DNA of 64,000 nt from Cardiocondyla obscurior (lineage: Eukaryota > Arthropoda > Insecta > Hymenoptera > Formicidae), in NCBI RefSeq assembly GCF_019399895.1, contig NC_091872.1, positions 2,860,395-2,924,394 of the forward strand. The letters run 5' to 3'. The notes under the pieces are model-generated. The model saw nothing but the letters and a program-made list of their open reading frames with translations. It did no database searches and had not been told where the DNA came from. The position numbers and the translations under genes are program-made. Each line of letters begins with the position of its first letter. Position 1 is the first letter of the stretch. This document shows, in pieces, positions 1 through 12,100 of the stretch.

Positions 1-3000
1 CGAGTTTAAGACACGCCTCACGAATAGCAGTCAACTCGTGTTGTAAAACGGTGAGAAACTGTCCTTCGGAGACGCCGTCACGATACAGAATTATCCTATG
101 CGGCTTATATCCGCCTGTACTCTTGTAGAACATTATGAGCAATTCCCTTTAAAAAAAAATTAATTAATAAATAAAGTTTTTAAATATCTATAAATTAAAT
201 ATTTTAAATATTTATTATTAAAAATAATTTTAATGTAAAATTTATTCAAGTGTTAAGTACATAATTAATTTCAATATCTTACCTAACCATCGAACTGAGT
301 TCTTGAATAATTTCTTGTCTATGTTGCTGAACTCTAACAGTTGCTGCATATCGAGATGGATGAGCATCCATGCTGCCTACTACAGCAGCTATGCTGGGTT
401 TCTTGTTGTCTCCTGCCGGCGGATGAGTCACATCAGCTCCAAGAAATATAACCGGCTCGTTAAACACTTTTGGCCTTATGCTAGGTACTAGAATGCTATT
501 GATGCCTCCTAATTTGACATTTATTTTAAGACAGAGATTGGATAATGTTTGCGGCGATGTCTTATTGACGTTTTTCGCTTGTACACACTGAGTTGCCATA
601 CCCAATAATGTGTCGCCTACTCGTTTCACTTCCGCTGAAAAAAGTAATGATAAATTATATATCGCAATAAATAAAATTACAAGTAATGATTTCAAAGTAA
701 TCCATGGATCAAAGACTTTGTCCGTAATCTATATTTTTATCTGTATTTACAACATAGTTACCATATACAGGAGTTTTGCCTGGTAATACAACACAAACTA
801 GCTGCAATTGCGAGAAAGTCGATTTCAAGTATCGAAACATGGGTTCGACTTGATCTGGTCCAGTAGCATATTTACAGAAACACGGCTGCCCAATAATGGG
901 CATCCCAGCATCGTTACTAATTTTCTGTAGTTGCGTTGTAAATGAACGTAACGCATCTTCACGTACTGTTCGCTGAGGTGCAAAACAAGCGATCGCCCAC
1001 ACTCTAATCTCCACTCCGGTAAAGAATTGCTTGCCACGCATATCCCACACGCCTTGATTAGGCATTGCCTGCTGCTTCGTCTTTAGAAAGAAATACACAT
1101 GATTAAGTATTTAAACAATATATTTAAGTAATATAAAATTATTGGAGCAGATGCATCAGTATTTCCATACGTAAATATACTTATCTCGCGAAATTTAATT
1201 TAATATAATTTAAATATACATTATATAGCAGAAATAAATAAGTATAAGTCTAGTAAAATATGTATGTAAAGAAAAATTATGCAGCATATGAAAAAAAAAT
1301 ACTGAAAGCATCAAACTTTGTAAGTGATATCGGACTGCAAATGTAACATTAATTACATTTGTAAACCGTAAGCTACAATTACTGTACAAAAAATGATACC
1401 CATTATATCAAATATGATCTTACAAATTAAATGCAAAATAGCAATTAACAATATTATCATCGTAATATAAATTAAGTTACCAAATATAAGTATCGTAAAT
1501 GCAGTTATATGCGAGACACAAAATAAACATTATAAATTATAAATCAAAATTAATAAAATCAACTAACATAAACGTATTTTATATTTTTGATGGGTAACAA
1601 TTTTACTTTGTACGATACACGTAAAACAAATCGAAAAACTAAGAAATAATCAAATATTAGCCGCTACAAAAATGTATGCCTGCTGAAAATAATCAGTTAT
1701 TATTCTGCAAATGTGTGATTTGGCTAGACCTGACTGATTTAGTTAGAAGTTTCTCACCTGTCCACTGAGGGAACTTACGCGCCCTCCATACTGCAGTTTG
1801 GGCGGAGGTAATACACGACCTCTGACTTCCATCATACTATTCGATATAGTCAATCCAAATTCTTGTACGTAAGAATCATTGTTAAAATCAGCCCTTCTAA
1901 CTAAATTGTTAATTTCTCGTTCGCGATCTGGTGCAGAACGCGCTGTTGCTTTGATCATAGTCGAGGTCTGCATGTCTGTTAACTTTTTAATGCAGCGTTG
2001 TCCGGCAACAATATTGCAAACCTAATATTAAATAATCGTTAATTTTATTCTTCAATAAAATACAATACAGTGTATGTTAATTATAAATTTTTGCACGCAT
2101 ACCTCGAGTGGTAAATATGTGTGTTTATGTTCTTGACCGACTTGCAAGCAAGGAAGATGTGGGTGGCGCAGCTTCATTTTGTACTTATCTAAAAAGTATT
2201 TGGCAACTGTACACTCAACTGTTTGTCCATTTTCCAGTTGCAATGGAAATCTGAAATTAAATTTATAACATGTATTTTTTTTTGTATCTTATACATACAC
2301 GTATATTTTGCGGTATAATTTCAATATACGCTTACGATTGCATTTGAGCTGGTTTGCGTGTAACATTGCACACTCTATACTTTCGCTTCATAGCTCCGCA
2401 GTGAGTTATTTCAATCTTGAGACCTTTGATTTCTTTGGTAAATTTTACTCTCTGAGAATCCGTAAGTGGCTTTCTCTGTTCATTGATGTCTCGAATATCC
2501 AACACTTCGCACATAAATTCTATAACTGGCTGCGCTTTGTAGAAAGCAGTGGCCGAGACTAAAATAGAATAAATACAAATGAGAAACCAAGTCATAGTGA
2601 AGCGTAGGATGGTGATTATTTTTTCGCTTACCGTCAATATTCAACATCATTTTCCATTGCGACGGTCTGACCGATTGATGGAATCCAAACCATACTTCCC
2701 TGCCTCCACCTAACGGATGGTAATATCCTTCTGGAGTACTAAAGAAAGATCTACCTACTGGAGTGTATGTCATAGATGGTAAATGCCTCATTACAACATC
2801 TAAAGCGAGAACAGCGTCATATGGAATTTGTCTAGTTCGTCCTTCTAAAGCCTCTTCTAAAGCAAATAGCGAAACCTGCGCCAACCACTTTATGACCACT
2901 CGGAAAACTCTGTCTTTTCCCTCACCAGGCAGTGTAACCTATAAAAATAATTATATATGTAATCATAAATGCATTTTAAATTAAAATAATAATAATAACA

Positions 3001-6000
3001 TACCTCTAATTCTACTTTATCATGCCCAATAGGCAAGGGGTCCCTTGTGTACAAGTTATTTCTGCCATCAAACACAGGCTTACGAGATTGAAATATTTTA
3101 GTATATGCATGAACCATCGTTTCTACAATTTCCCTATTAACTTTCCGAGGACATTTATCAGGCTGTATGCTAATGTCATAGTGATGTACATAGCCACGAG
3201 GCATACTAATTTGAAAATGATTAGCTCTTAAGCCAATCGGTCTACCTTCTCGTCCTATGTTTGGTCTTCGAGGGCACGTAAACACTGCAAAAAATATTAA
3301 TAATTTGTTAAAAAATTAACTTTACTTTAATTTTTCTATCTACGTCAAAGTTAAAATATATTTACTTGGCAGTTCTGTAGGTTGAGGAGGAGTGTGTGCC
3401 TGTTGTGCGGGAACAAGCCCCATATTGCTAGGAGCTGCGACACTACTCGCCGCTACTCCTGCCGTCCCAACAGAACCGCCACTAGTTGAGGGTCCAGGTG
3501 GGGGGGCTAAAAAAATAAAATAATTTTTTTTTAAAGATCAGCATCAATTTTATAATCAATAAAAGTTAGAAATAATATTATAAATTACACACTTGCACTT
3601 TTCATTTTTTCTGTTTATATACCCTCAATTTGTTATCAGAATATATAGTAACAAATTTTCACGTACGCAGCATGTGTTATTTGTGAGGTACTGTATGAAA
3701 CAATTGTTCAATGAGCTGGGAACTTAATGTTTAAGAAGAAATATTAAGTCAAAGTTAACAGATTACGGTATCATTCATTTCTTTTTTTATGTCAGTGATT
3801 GTAAAATGCAAAACATCTTTGGACATATTTAACAAGATAATTAACAAGATATACTTTCAACAACAGTTATTTTTCTGTTTTAAACAATTAATATTTTCCT
3901 ATATCTGTGAAGATTTCATATATACATACATACATACAAAAAAATTAATAATTTACTATTATTTTAGTCATTGTAGCAGATATAATTAAACAAATATCAC
4001 TAAATGCTATTAAATTGCATTTTAAATATTAAATTCACAATTTTACTAATGTATCTTTATTATACAATTTATATTTTAGCACTTTATAGCTCCAATATTC
4101 AACATTTATAACTTTAATAATTATATATGTATATATATATTAATTAATTTCAATATTAAACATTTGCTAAAATGTGACTTTTGATATCTACAAAGAATAT
4201 AATTATAAATTTACATTTGCCTACATGAAAAATATTTTATAGCCAAACATCAAATATTCTATCATTTGATATAGGGAATCATCTATTTTATTTTATGATT
4301 ACTGACTCTGGTGACCTACATTGATCAGTTTCCTATTTTGACAAATAAATAGTATTTTAACAATATCCTCCTAAGAGCAATTTATAAAAACTGTCATTTA
4401 AATGTACAATTATGGATTATACACAGTTAGTACAGTGTAAGAAACTGTCATTGCATTTCCATATCAGTTAATTTTTAAAGAACTTGTTATACATTCTCCA
4501 AACACTTTGACACTTAAATTCCTTTCATCAGTGCTTCTAGCCTAAGACAATCTTCTAGTAATATGACATATATTGGAGACATGTGACATACACAGCTGGT
4601 TCGTCTAAATTACGAACAATTTTCCACCTGCAACATGGATTTTAGTCGCGGATCTAAGCGTGTATCTGAGTCATCAATTTCCTAGAGTATGAAAGGTCAA
4701 TGGGTCCTCCCTACTGCAGTTTGCCCTAAACGTCTTAAAACCTTTGTTTGCATAGTAGATAAGCCCGTAATCTAGAAAGAGACGCTAGACGCGGGATTAG
4801 CTAACGCGTGCTGCTCATCGAGTCGTGGGTGACGACACGCGTGCCTGTTGAACGAGGTTCATCCGAGGTCATTCGTGTCTTCACGCACGGGCGTCGCGAC
4901 GTTTCTCCCGATCAGTCTCCACTCCGGAGGACGATCAGAGGCGATCTAGACGAGCGTTCGGGATCTACGAGGGTTGATGAGCGAGCGTGTATACGCCGTG
5001 AATGGGCCAGAAAGCGAGCTTCCGCGAGGCTCGCTCATCGAGGAACATCGTCCGCGGGGGAACGGATTCGAGCGTGTTTACGGGGGATTTTCGCGGGGCC
5101 CCGCGGGGGTTCAACGGCGCGGTGGCACTCACGTTGTCCTGCGGGGTACATTCTCGCTGCCGTTGAGTGTAAAAGACCAGATAACCACTAATAAATAAGT
5201 AAAAAAATTCAACACAAGACCCCACTGGCCACACCACACGCTTCCCCACAACACACACTGCAAGGAACGACACCACCAAACGAGACTTGTCCCTCCGCAA
5301 TGGCGTCCGCCAGCGGGGTCTCCATTGGCAGAGCAGCGACCAATTGCTGCGTAACCTGCGATGATCGTGATGGACGAGCCGCGGCGCCCTGCTCGCTTCC
5401 ACCGCACACCCGTCGCTGCACATTATCCCGCCAATCGTTTGAATGATTTTCAGATATTCTTTCGGAAACTGTCGTTCGATTACCTGACTGTTGGTTAAGA
5501 AACCAATCATTTATTTATTAATTAATAGCAAAAATTCATAACGTTGATCCTCGTTCCCTCAAATTAAATATGTGATACCTGTCACAACGGCATTTCTATT
5601 AAATGGCTGTTCGATTAACGAGACTAAGATAAAAATAGCGATGAGCCGGAAAATCCGTTCGACGCGTCAATGCTCTTATCATTTCTCATCTATGCCATTA
5701 GCACGACATAATTGTCAATTATTTTATCGCGCCGTTGTAACGTTATCTTATCGATCGTATTTTTTAAAATATTTCACATAACTAACTTTTGAAAGCTACA
5801 AAGTATTTAATGAATTTAGTCCTTTGCGGCGTTTTTCCTACCAAGGCGATCATTTACAAAATAAAAAAGAAAGGAAAAAAAAAAAAAAACCGATAGCACG
5901 TCGATGATTATGGCATGCGCGTTGCAGAAGGCCAAGTGTTGCCAACTTGCAAGTGGAGTATGGCAGCATTGAAACTTTTCGTGGTAGTAACGTCGCGAAT

Positions 6001-7577
6001 GATGTTGTGCTCACGCTTATGAATATCTTGTAGCTCAAGTCGCGATACAGAGATGTCGATTCCTTTCTCCGGAATTATCGGGCGCCTCACATCGCCGTTG
6101 ACGCAGCAGCTGAAGCTCATCAATCTCACGCCCGTTAAAAGAATTGATATTCGTTTCAATCCGTACGATGATCAGTGTAATCCAACGAGGTTAGTTTCCT
6201 GAAGTTGCCCACGCGATCCCCGCGAGCATCATCGAAACGAAACTCCGCGCGACATATCGCAATTTATTTACTCCAAAAAAGGAATAAAGTTCCTCCGTGA
6301 AAATTCGAGCGAGAAACTTTCAAACGGAACATCAGTCTACGCAATCATTCTCCCATAATCTATTTTTCTTTTCATGCAGTTGCGAATAAATTAAAAAAAT
6401 TATATTCTATTACAGTGACCTTTTCAAAATTATGTATAAAAGTAACTTAAAAAAAAAATATATATATAAATTTAAATTTAATTTTTATTATTTATAAGGT
6501 ACGTCCAATTTCATTGACGTAGATTAATCTCTATTAAATTTTTTATCTTGATTAATCTGCATTCACAAAAATGGAGCGTTAAACGGAGATTGGCCTAGGC
6601 GTCTACGACGTCCGGTAACGATTAACCACCGCAAGCCAAGTTGGCTAGTCGCTAAGCACGCACGCGCGACGCGCACCCTTGGCGCCAGGTTAGCAGACGA
6701 TGCGCAGCCCTCCCGTTGTTATTTATAGAAGCGTGTGTTCCCGATAGTACGTGCGTTGCTAGTCGAGATAAAACTGCAGTTCCGAGGAACCTAACGGGGT
6801 CCTGGTGCTCCTTATCGTTCGGATAAATCGTGTTAAACGGAAACGCAGGTAAAGAGCAAAACCCTTCTCTCCTATTTTTCTCCTTCGTCCTAGCCCTTCG
6901 CGACTTCGCTACACCGTACGAAATTGACGTGCACGCACACATTCATGGCCGCGCTCGATACCGATGTTATGACGGAATTCATCGCTCCCCTTGGTCGTCT
7001 ATTAGATCGCGAAATGAAATCTGTTCTTTGAACGCAAGTCTGTAATTCGGGCCTTGTCGGATATAACTTGGTTCGCAATTTGGTACGCCCTGTTTCGATT
7101 GATTGCGTGTATTTTAATTTATGTTTGTCGCGTGGGTGTGGGTATTGAATAGAATCCATTTCACGACGGTGTTAGATTTTAGACAAAGTTGTAAAATAAA
7201 TATCCCAAGATAAGAGCCTTGATCTCTTTACAAAGTATAATAACCCAGTACAAGTTACGATTTCTTACAATATTTTCTTACTTGATCATTTTTGCTTGTG
7301 CTTTTTAAGTAATTTTAAAAAGGTCGCTCTGTGTGCACAGATTTCTTAATTTAATTTTAAATTCGTCATTAAGATTGAATAAAAAAATTGAAAAATTATT
7401 GAAGAACGATCTGACGTTGATGTGCGGGGGTGATTTTTTAATTATTTAAATAAACGTTTACTCACCATTACACTGACCGCATCCATATGCTTTGCCAAGC
7501 ATGGAAACTGCTGTAGTTATACGTAGTGTACTTAAATCTGGCATTGGAAGCGGTAATTGCTGCTCCATTTGTGCCAT
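1..7577 (-). CDS. AGO1: Argonaute-1 (miRNA-class Argonaute), 3' end beyond the window
   Basis: Argonaute protein that loads microRNAs and silences mRNAs in the cytoplasm. Exons in transcription order: alternative first exons 7577-7466 or 5151-5133, then 3506-3366, 3284-3004, 2938-2632, 2558-2336, 2250-2103, 2021-1758, 1080-762, 634-283 and 146-1. All junctions keep frame. A Gly/Ser/Pro-rich N-terminus leads into LPMFTCPRRPN, then the N domain, the PAZ domain (FYKAQPVIEFMCEVLDIRD), MID (PNQGVWDMRGKQFFTG) and PIWI. PIWI shows GADVTHPPAGD and LYRDGVSEGQF, carrying two of the catalytic Asp residues. About 733-764 codons are visible. Family members have roughly 900 or more residues, so the last part of PIWI, including the final catalytic His, lies left of base 1. 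The sequence is close to the Ago1 rather than the Ago2 type. Identification is very secure; isoform structure is inferred. Confidence 0.96.
3507..5132. other. Argonaute-1 intron, AT-rich
   Basis: Intron between the MYPAGQ exon and the Gly/Pro-rich exon. It is AT-rich from about 3.5 to 4.7 kb, with short ATAC repeats near 3.92 kb. It becomes CpG-rich from about 4.8 kb. I see no gene in it on either strand. Confidence 0.6.
5133..5187 (-). other. AGO1: Argonaute-1 alternative first coding exon, MYPAGQ type
   Basis: On the minus strand, ATG at 5151-5149 opens a six-codon reading frame, MYPAGQ, plus one base. It stops at a donor, AAC|GTGAGT, after 5133. The leftover base joins the exon at 3506 in phase and gives MYPAGQPPPPGPSTSGG. 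This resembles the short MYP-type N-terminus I recall for insect Ago1 isoforms. A pyrimidine-rich acceptor ending at 5188 suggests this is an internal exon of 55 bases with an upstream untranslated exon, perhaps in the CpG-rich stretch up to about 5.5 kb. Overlapping longer reading frames in this stretch are not conserved-looking and are out of phase with the next exon. Confidence 0.7.
5188..7465. other. Argonaute-1 upstream region / intron with CpG-rich patches
   Basis: No exon I can defend. CpG-rich patches at about 5.2-5.5, 5.9-6.3 and 6.6-7.0 kb may hold promoters or untranslated exons of Argonaute-1. The AT-rich stretches between them contain poly-A and poly-T runs. Open frames here look like chance frames in GC-rich DNA. 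Confidence 0.4.
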
Positions 7578-7582
7578 TTTGC
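7466..7582 (-). other. AGO1: Argonaute-1 alternative first coding exon, MAQMEQ type
   Basis: On the minus strand, ATG at 7577-7575 opens MAQMEQQLPLPMPDLS..., 37 codons ending YGCGQCN plus one base, then a donor G|GTGAGT-like site after 7466. The phase matches the exon at 3506, giving ...CGQCNAPPPGPSTSGG. A clean acceptor (TTTCCTTTCACAG) lies five bases upstream of the ATG, so an upstream untranslated exon is expected. A donor ACAAG|GTGAGC on the same strand, with its exon ending at 10731 in a moderately CpG-rich stretch, is a candidate. Use of this exon is inferred from splice signals and phase only. Confidence 0.6.
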
Positions 7583-7851
7583 CTGTGAAAGGAAAGGACA
7601 AAACATTGAGAGACACAACGGCGAAGTAGCGTTAGCAAATTGCATTATTACTGCGAAGCCGTCGCGAAACAAAAACTGAAAAGAAAAAAAAAAGAAGAAA
7701 AGAAACAGAAGAAGCAAGAGATAAAAGAATAGAACATAAATTTAAGCGATAAAAAATTAAATTAAAAAAAAAATGATTTTAAGGACCGTACAAAACTTAT
7801 TACGCAGATTAACACATGAGATAATAATGTGTATAATGCTTTTACTTGCAG

Positions 7852-8543
7852 ATATTTTCTGTACTACGTTAACGCTGAGAAAGTTCGTTTGACGAATCCG
7901 CAGTGCTCGGTTAAAACGGTGATCGCGAGCGACCGTTCCGAACCAACCGTCACGTTCAGTCTCCGTGAGTATAATAGCAAAAATATAATATTGTTTAAGT
8001 CGTCGTTTACGTTACAGTGATTATTCAGTTGCGTTTAGTTTGTCCACGTAAGCACTCGTATTGCTCAATACAAAAAGGCATAAAAAAAAAAAAGTACCAG
8101 GTGGAAGATACGCAAAGTGATTAACTTGAGCGAGGTTTTACTAAAACACAATTTTAAAGTCACATGGTGCTAATCAGAACTCTAACCAGCGAATCAATTA
8201 AATTAACGTCACCGTCCGCTCGTTTCAATTATTCGTACTAAAATATTTTTCTTTCTCTTTTATCTTTCCTTCTGCCATGATCATGCGGCAAGCAAGTAGA
8301 TCATCTCCGGACTTATTTTATTTTTCAGTGTCAGGTGAAAAAGTGATATTTAAAACGGCTCGTCTATCAATCCTGAACATTTTGGAGCTTTACAACAAGC
8401 ACATCACAAGCCTGATTCCGCCCGACCCAGCTAAACTTCAAGCTGAAAAAGAGCTTGAGGAAGAGAAGAGAAAGAAGAAAACACGACCACATCATAAAAA
8501 GAAGTTATGGAGCAAGCGTAGAGGAGTGTTTTTCGATGTATAA
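7852..8543 (+). CDS. Small basic-tailed protein, unrecognised, first exon missing
   Basis: Two exons, 7852-7964 and 8329-8543, join in phase (CTC C|GTGAGT to TTTTTCAG|TGTCAGG). They encode about 109 residues: YFLYYVNAEKVRLTNPQCSV at the start, then SGEKVIFKTARLSILNILEL. A Lys/Arg/Glu-rich tail ends RRGVFFDV and a stop. No ATG is in frame in the first exon, and it has a good acceptor (CTTTTACTTGCAG), so at least one upstream coding exon ending in phase 2 is missing. I do not recognise the family. The strand is opposite to Argonaute-1. The downstream membrane micropeptide at 8751 is only about 200 bases away. Confidence 0.5.
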
Positions 8544-8750
8544 ATTTTTCAAAAATCTGCTGAGACCAAACACGTATCTCTAAATAATATCTCTAAATAA
8601 TTTTCAGTCCGTTTTTGCAAGAGTATAATAATTAGCACGATTATACCTCAAAAACGTGATTAATCTTCTGATTAAATAATTTTTCATTAAATTCAATTTT
8701 GTGCAATTTTATTGACAGTAAACCGATCGTAAAAAAAAAAGCAATTTAAA

Positions 8751-8969
8751 ATGTACGGGACCGAAGATAGCTTGAATATAGCGAATCAAAAAGTAACTAG
8801 TAAAAATTACAATTTAAAACTTATCGACATTCTCTATAGTCAAGTTCCAGCCTTCACTGATGTATTTGATGAGGAAACTTGGTACATTTTTGTCATTTGT
8901 TTCGTAGCGGGTACATTTTTAGTAGTATTTATTCTTTCAAGGTTTATAACTATAAAACCCGTTGAATAA
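8751..8969 (+). CDS. 72-residue single-pass membrane protein, unrecognised
   Basis: An intact ATG-to-stop frame of 72 residues. The N-terminal half is polar. After an acidic FDEE comes one strongly hydrophobic segment (about residues 44-63, WYIFVICFVAGTFLVVFILS), then the short tail RFITIKPVE. The segment looks like a real transmembrane helix, either tail-anchored or type III. An acceptor (TTTTATTGACAG, exon from 8719) lies just upstream, so the ATG is probably in an internal or terminal exon. A polyadenylation signal AATAAA follows at 9172-9177. No frame disruption is visible. I cannot name the family; it belongs to the size class of SMIM-type micropeptides. It may be the terminal exon of a transcript shared with the frame ending at 8543. 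Confidence 0.55.
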   Translation: MYGTEDSLNIANQKVTSKNYNLKLIDILYSQVPAFTDVFDEETWYIFVICFVAGTFLVVFILSRFITIKPVE

Positions 8970-9171
8970 CTGTGCATAGCAAATTTAAATTGCAAGATAT
9001 TTCGTATATTTAATTATCAAATTACATTTCTGCACATTTAATGTCATTAATCTTGTTACCCGCGTCACTACCATGAAAACTTTACGATAGAAAGTCATGC
9101 AATGAGAGAAGCTAAATTTGCGTTAATTGTTAAAAAAAATATGTAATGTGTCGCAAATCGCTTATGCCGAC

Positions 9172-9177
9172 AATAAA
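9172..9177 (+). terminator. Polyadenylation signal AATAAA of the small + strand gene(s)
   Basis: AATAAA about 200 bases after the stop at 8969, followed by an A-rich stretch. It suits the 3' end of the transcript carrying the 72-residue membrane protein. Confidence 0.5.
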
Positions 9178-12100
9178 ATATTATTTAAAAAAAAAAATCG
9201 AATCTTAAGACTTGAGCACTGTACGATTAATACTTCACCCAAAATTATTATCAAGAAACTAAAGTAACTTCAAATAAATTAAAATAAAACTTCTGCCAAA
9301 GTTAAATATTTTTACTTGACATAATTGTGAACTTTTAATATTTTTAAATGTGAATTTTGCATTGCTTCCGTACGATTAATGGTGGAATGTACCCTGAAAA
9401 GCAGATATAAAGTTTGCGTCCGTCTTTCAGTGTACAAAAGAATGATGCAAAATATTATCTAAACTACGAAAAGTTCGGCAGACCGGTACGCGATTCTCAT
9501 TTCTCAATTTTGCCGAGTTATTTTACCTCTCCTTTCTTCTGCCGATCTTTCTCCTCTTTTTCTCTTTCTTTGCTGTCTTTCCTCTCTCACGTTTCCTTCC
9601 ACTTCGTCCATATGCGTATGCGTTTCGTTCTCTTCATTCTTTGTCTATCCTGGCCATACACCGCTATCGTCTTTGCGAACGTATATTTTTTTTCACAGTA
9701 CACTCCTCTCTTTTTCTCTTTCTATTTTCTCTTCACGCTTTAAACTGGACTTGAAGTAAGAAATCAGAAAGGCACCTTCGTCGTATAGAAAATAAGGATC
9801 TGTCCGCTCGCGAGGTTTTGCTCGAGCAATTTTACTACGCAAACGACGTCGCCCGAAATTAGTAAGATAGACAAGCTGAGAAGCGACACGTTCTACATTC
9901 GCGGTAATCAAATCACTGAATACTAATGAAAATATTTAAATACACTAGTTAGCTTCTGTTTTCAAAATTCTATAAATTATACGTGTTCGCTTAACATATT
10001 CTGAAGTGAATTTTATATCACTATAATTTTCTTAGCATGTTTAATCTATGTTTTCGACGTTTATTTAACGTTATTAGTCTTAAATAAAATTAAAAAAATA
10101 TAAAAAAAATACAATTCTTTGATTAGCAATTAATGAAGAATTTAGAATTGGAAATAATTTTCAAGTAGCTACTTTAAGCAACATGTAAGAAAGAAATGAT
10201 AGATATATAAAGCAAATTAAGCACTATTGAAACACAAATTAATGAAGCATTAAAATGCATGGAAAGTAAAGCTGCGCAAATAAAACAATCTACGCTACTA
10301 ATACAAAAAAATAATTTTAACTCTTTCAAGACAATCTTTTAGGTGTACAAAAAGAGAAACAAAATTCAAAAAGGAAAGAAATTTCTCAACTTTACAATTT
10401 CTTTCTTATAAATTGTAATTTTTATAAGCAATAATTTAGTAAGACATTACAAATCGTACCATTTAAATATCTCGAGACAAATTATTAATGTCTTAAAAGA
10501 GTCAGTGTGACAGTGGGAAGAAAAATACAGAATTGAAACCGTGACAATCTCGACGAGTTCAATTTCCGCCTGCGTGTACGCGATAAAGGAATGTCGCGGA
10601 TGATTCGAGGCACGGACAACAGGCGCGGGTATCGCTCTCGCAAGTCTGAAGAACTGAACTTGACGAAATTCTCAGATTTCGCATCCCAGCGACAATGCTT
10701 CTCGCTTAAGAACTCGGCGATCAGGCTCACCTTGTTTCTGCGTGTATCCTCGGGGTTGGTAGGTAAAATTTAGGACATGCAAGGATCGCGAGACGTTTTT
10801 TTTTTTTCGCAGCGTTCTTTCTTCACTTCACACCGGCATTCTCGGTAGTCAGTTCGCACGCACTGAGCAACGGTGGCGACGACGACGATGACAACGGTGA
10901 TGATGCACTGGTAATATATTGTTCTGTGCGTGCACGCAAGACTACGTGGTCGCGACAGTCGTTCTGCCGCGGCAATCACTCACGAGCACAAAAGAACGCA
11001 TCCCTCACTGCTACTCCAGACATCAAGATCCGCGTTTCACGTAGCCACGGTTCTCTGTAAGAACATTCGCACTTGTCAAAACTTGTCGTTGATATTTCAT
11101 CAGAATGCCGCGCACTAGCGAGATTATTCGCAAGATGCAAAAAAGCGCAAGCAACTAGTGGCGGCATTAATTCGCTTTCTTTTCTTTCTCACATTACTTA
11201 TATCTTTTGAAACATTTTTATTTTTATATTAAAACCATATTATTCGAAATAACGCTCTATATTTACCGAATCTAAAGAAGATTATAAAAAAAAAAAAAAA
11301 AAAAAAAGACAGAATCGAGTCTTTTTAATCCTGAACGAGAAAGCGAGAGTTCCAAATGTAATTTTAGATACAACGCTCGTGACATTTCATTTTAGTTCGA
11401 TCGCACCGCTGTTACGTATCTATGATAATATTTAATATCACGAAGAGATAATAACAGTAGATAAGATAATCCGCTTTTTTATGACAAGATACAATCTTTT
11501 ATCCCTTTTTACATAAAAAAAAAGAAAATAATACGACATTGTACTTCAATTAATAGACGAAAGACATTTGTACGGAAGAACACGTACATGTTCGTACATA
11601 AAATGAAATGTACTTGAGCGCATGAAGCAATCTCCTTCATCGATTATAGACAAACGGTGCATTTCTCGACGTTATTGACGTGGAAATATCCACCTTGCCG
11701 CTGAGCGATAACATTATAAATGAAGACAAAAGCCACGAGCACTGTTCATCAATAATCCGTACGTTTAAACGACTTGCCTGTCTCTTTGCTGTCAGATATT
11801 TTATTCAAAATATCTCATCAATCAATTTCCTTAAGCAAACCGGATAATTTTTTTGTCTCAATATATTTTATATGAAATGAGAAAACTAATTCTGACCGTG
11901 CAGCAAGGAAATCTCGACACATAAATGTCGTTAGACAAGATGTTTCACAACAGATTGCATCATGTTACCGAACTCAGTATAATCGATCTAATGCGTGGCA
12001 TATAATGCAATTACTACGCCATGACACGTAACTCAAACTTGAATTAACACGAAGCTTCAAAATAAGGAAAAGAACTTTACACTCCAGATTTTTGTGTCTA

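Noticed and set aside
4965..5510. 181-codon minus-strand frame over the Argonaute-1 MYPAGQ exon
   Set aside because: It is in a different frame from the one that joins the conserved Argonaute exon at 3506, and its composition shows no family signal. It is probably a chance frame across 5' leader sequence.
6945..7031. Short plus-strand frame MAALDTDVMTEFIAPLG... (28 residues)
   Set aside because: It has a good start context and protein-like composition, but no donor in the phase 2 needed to join the exon at 7852, and it stops after 28 residues. Evidence is too weak to call.
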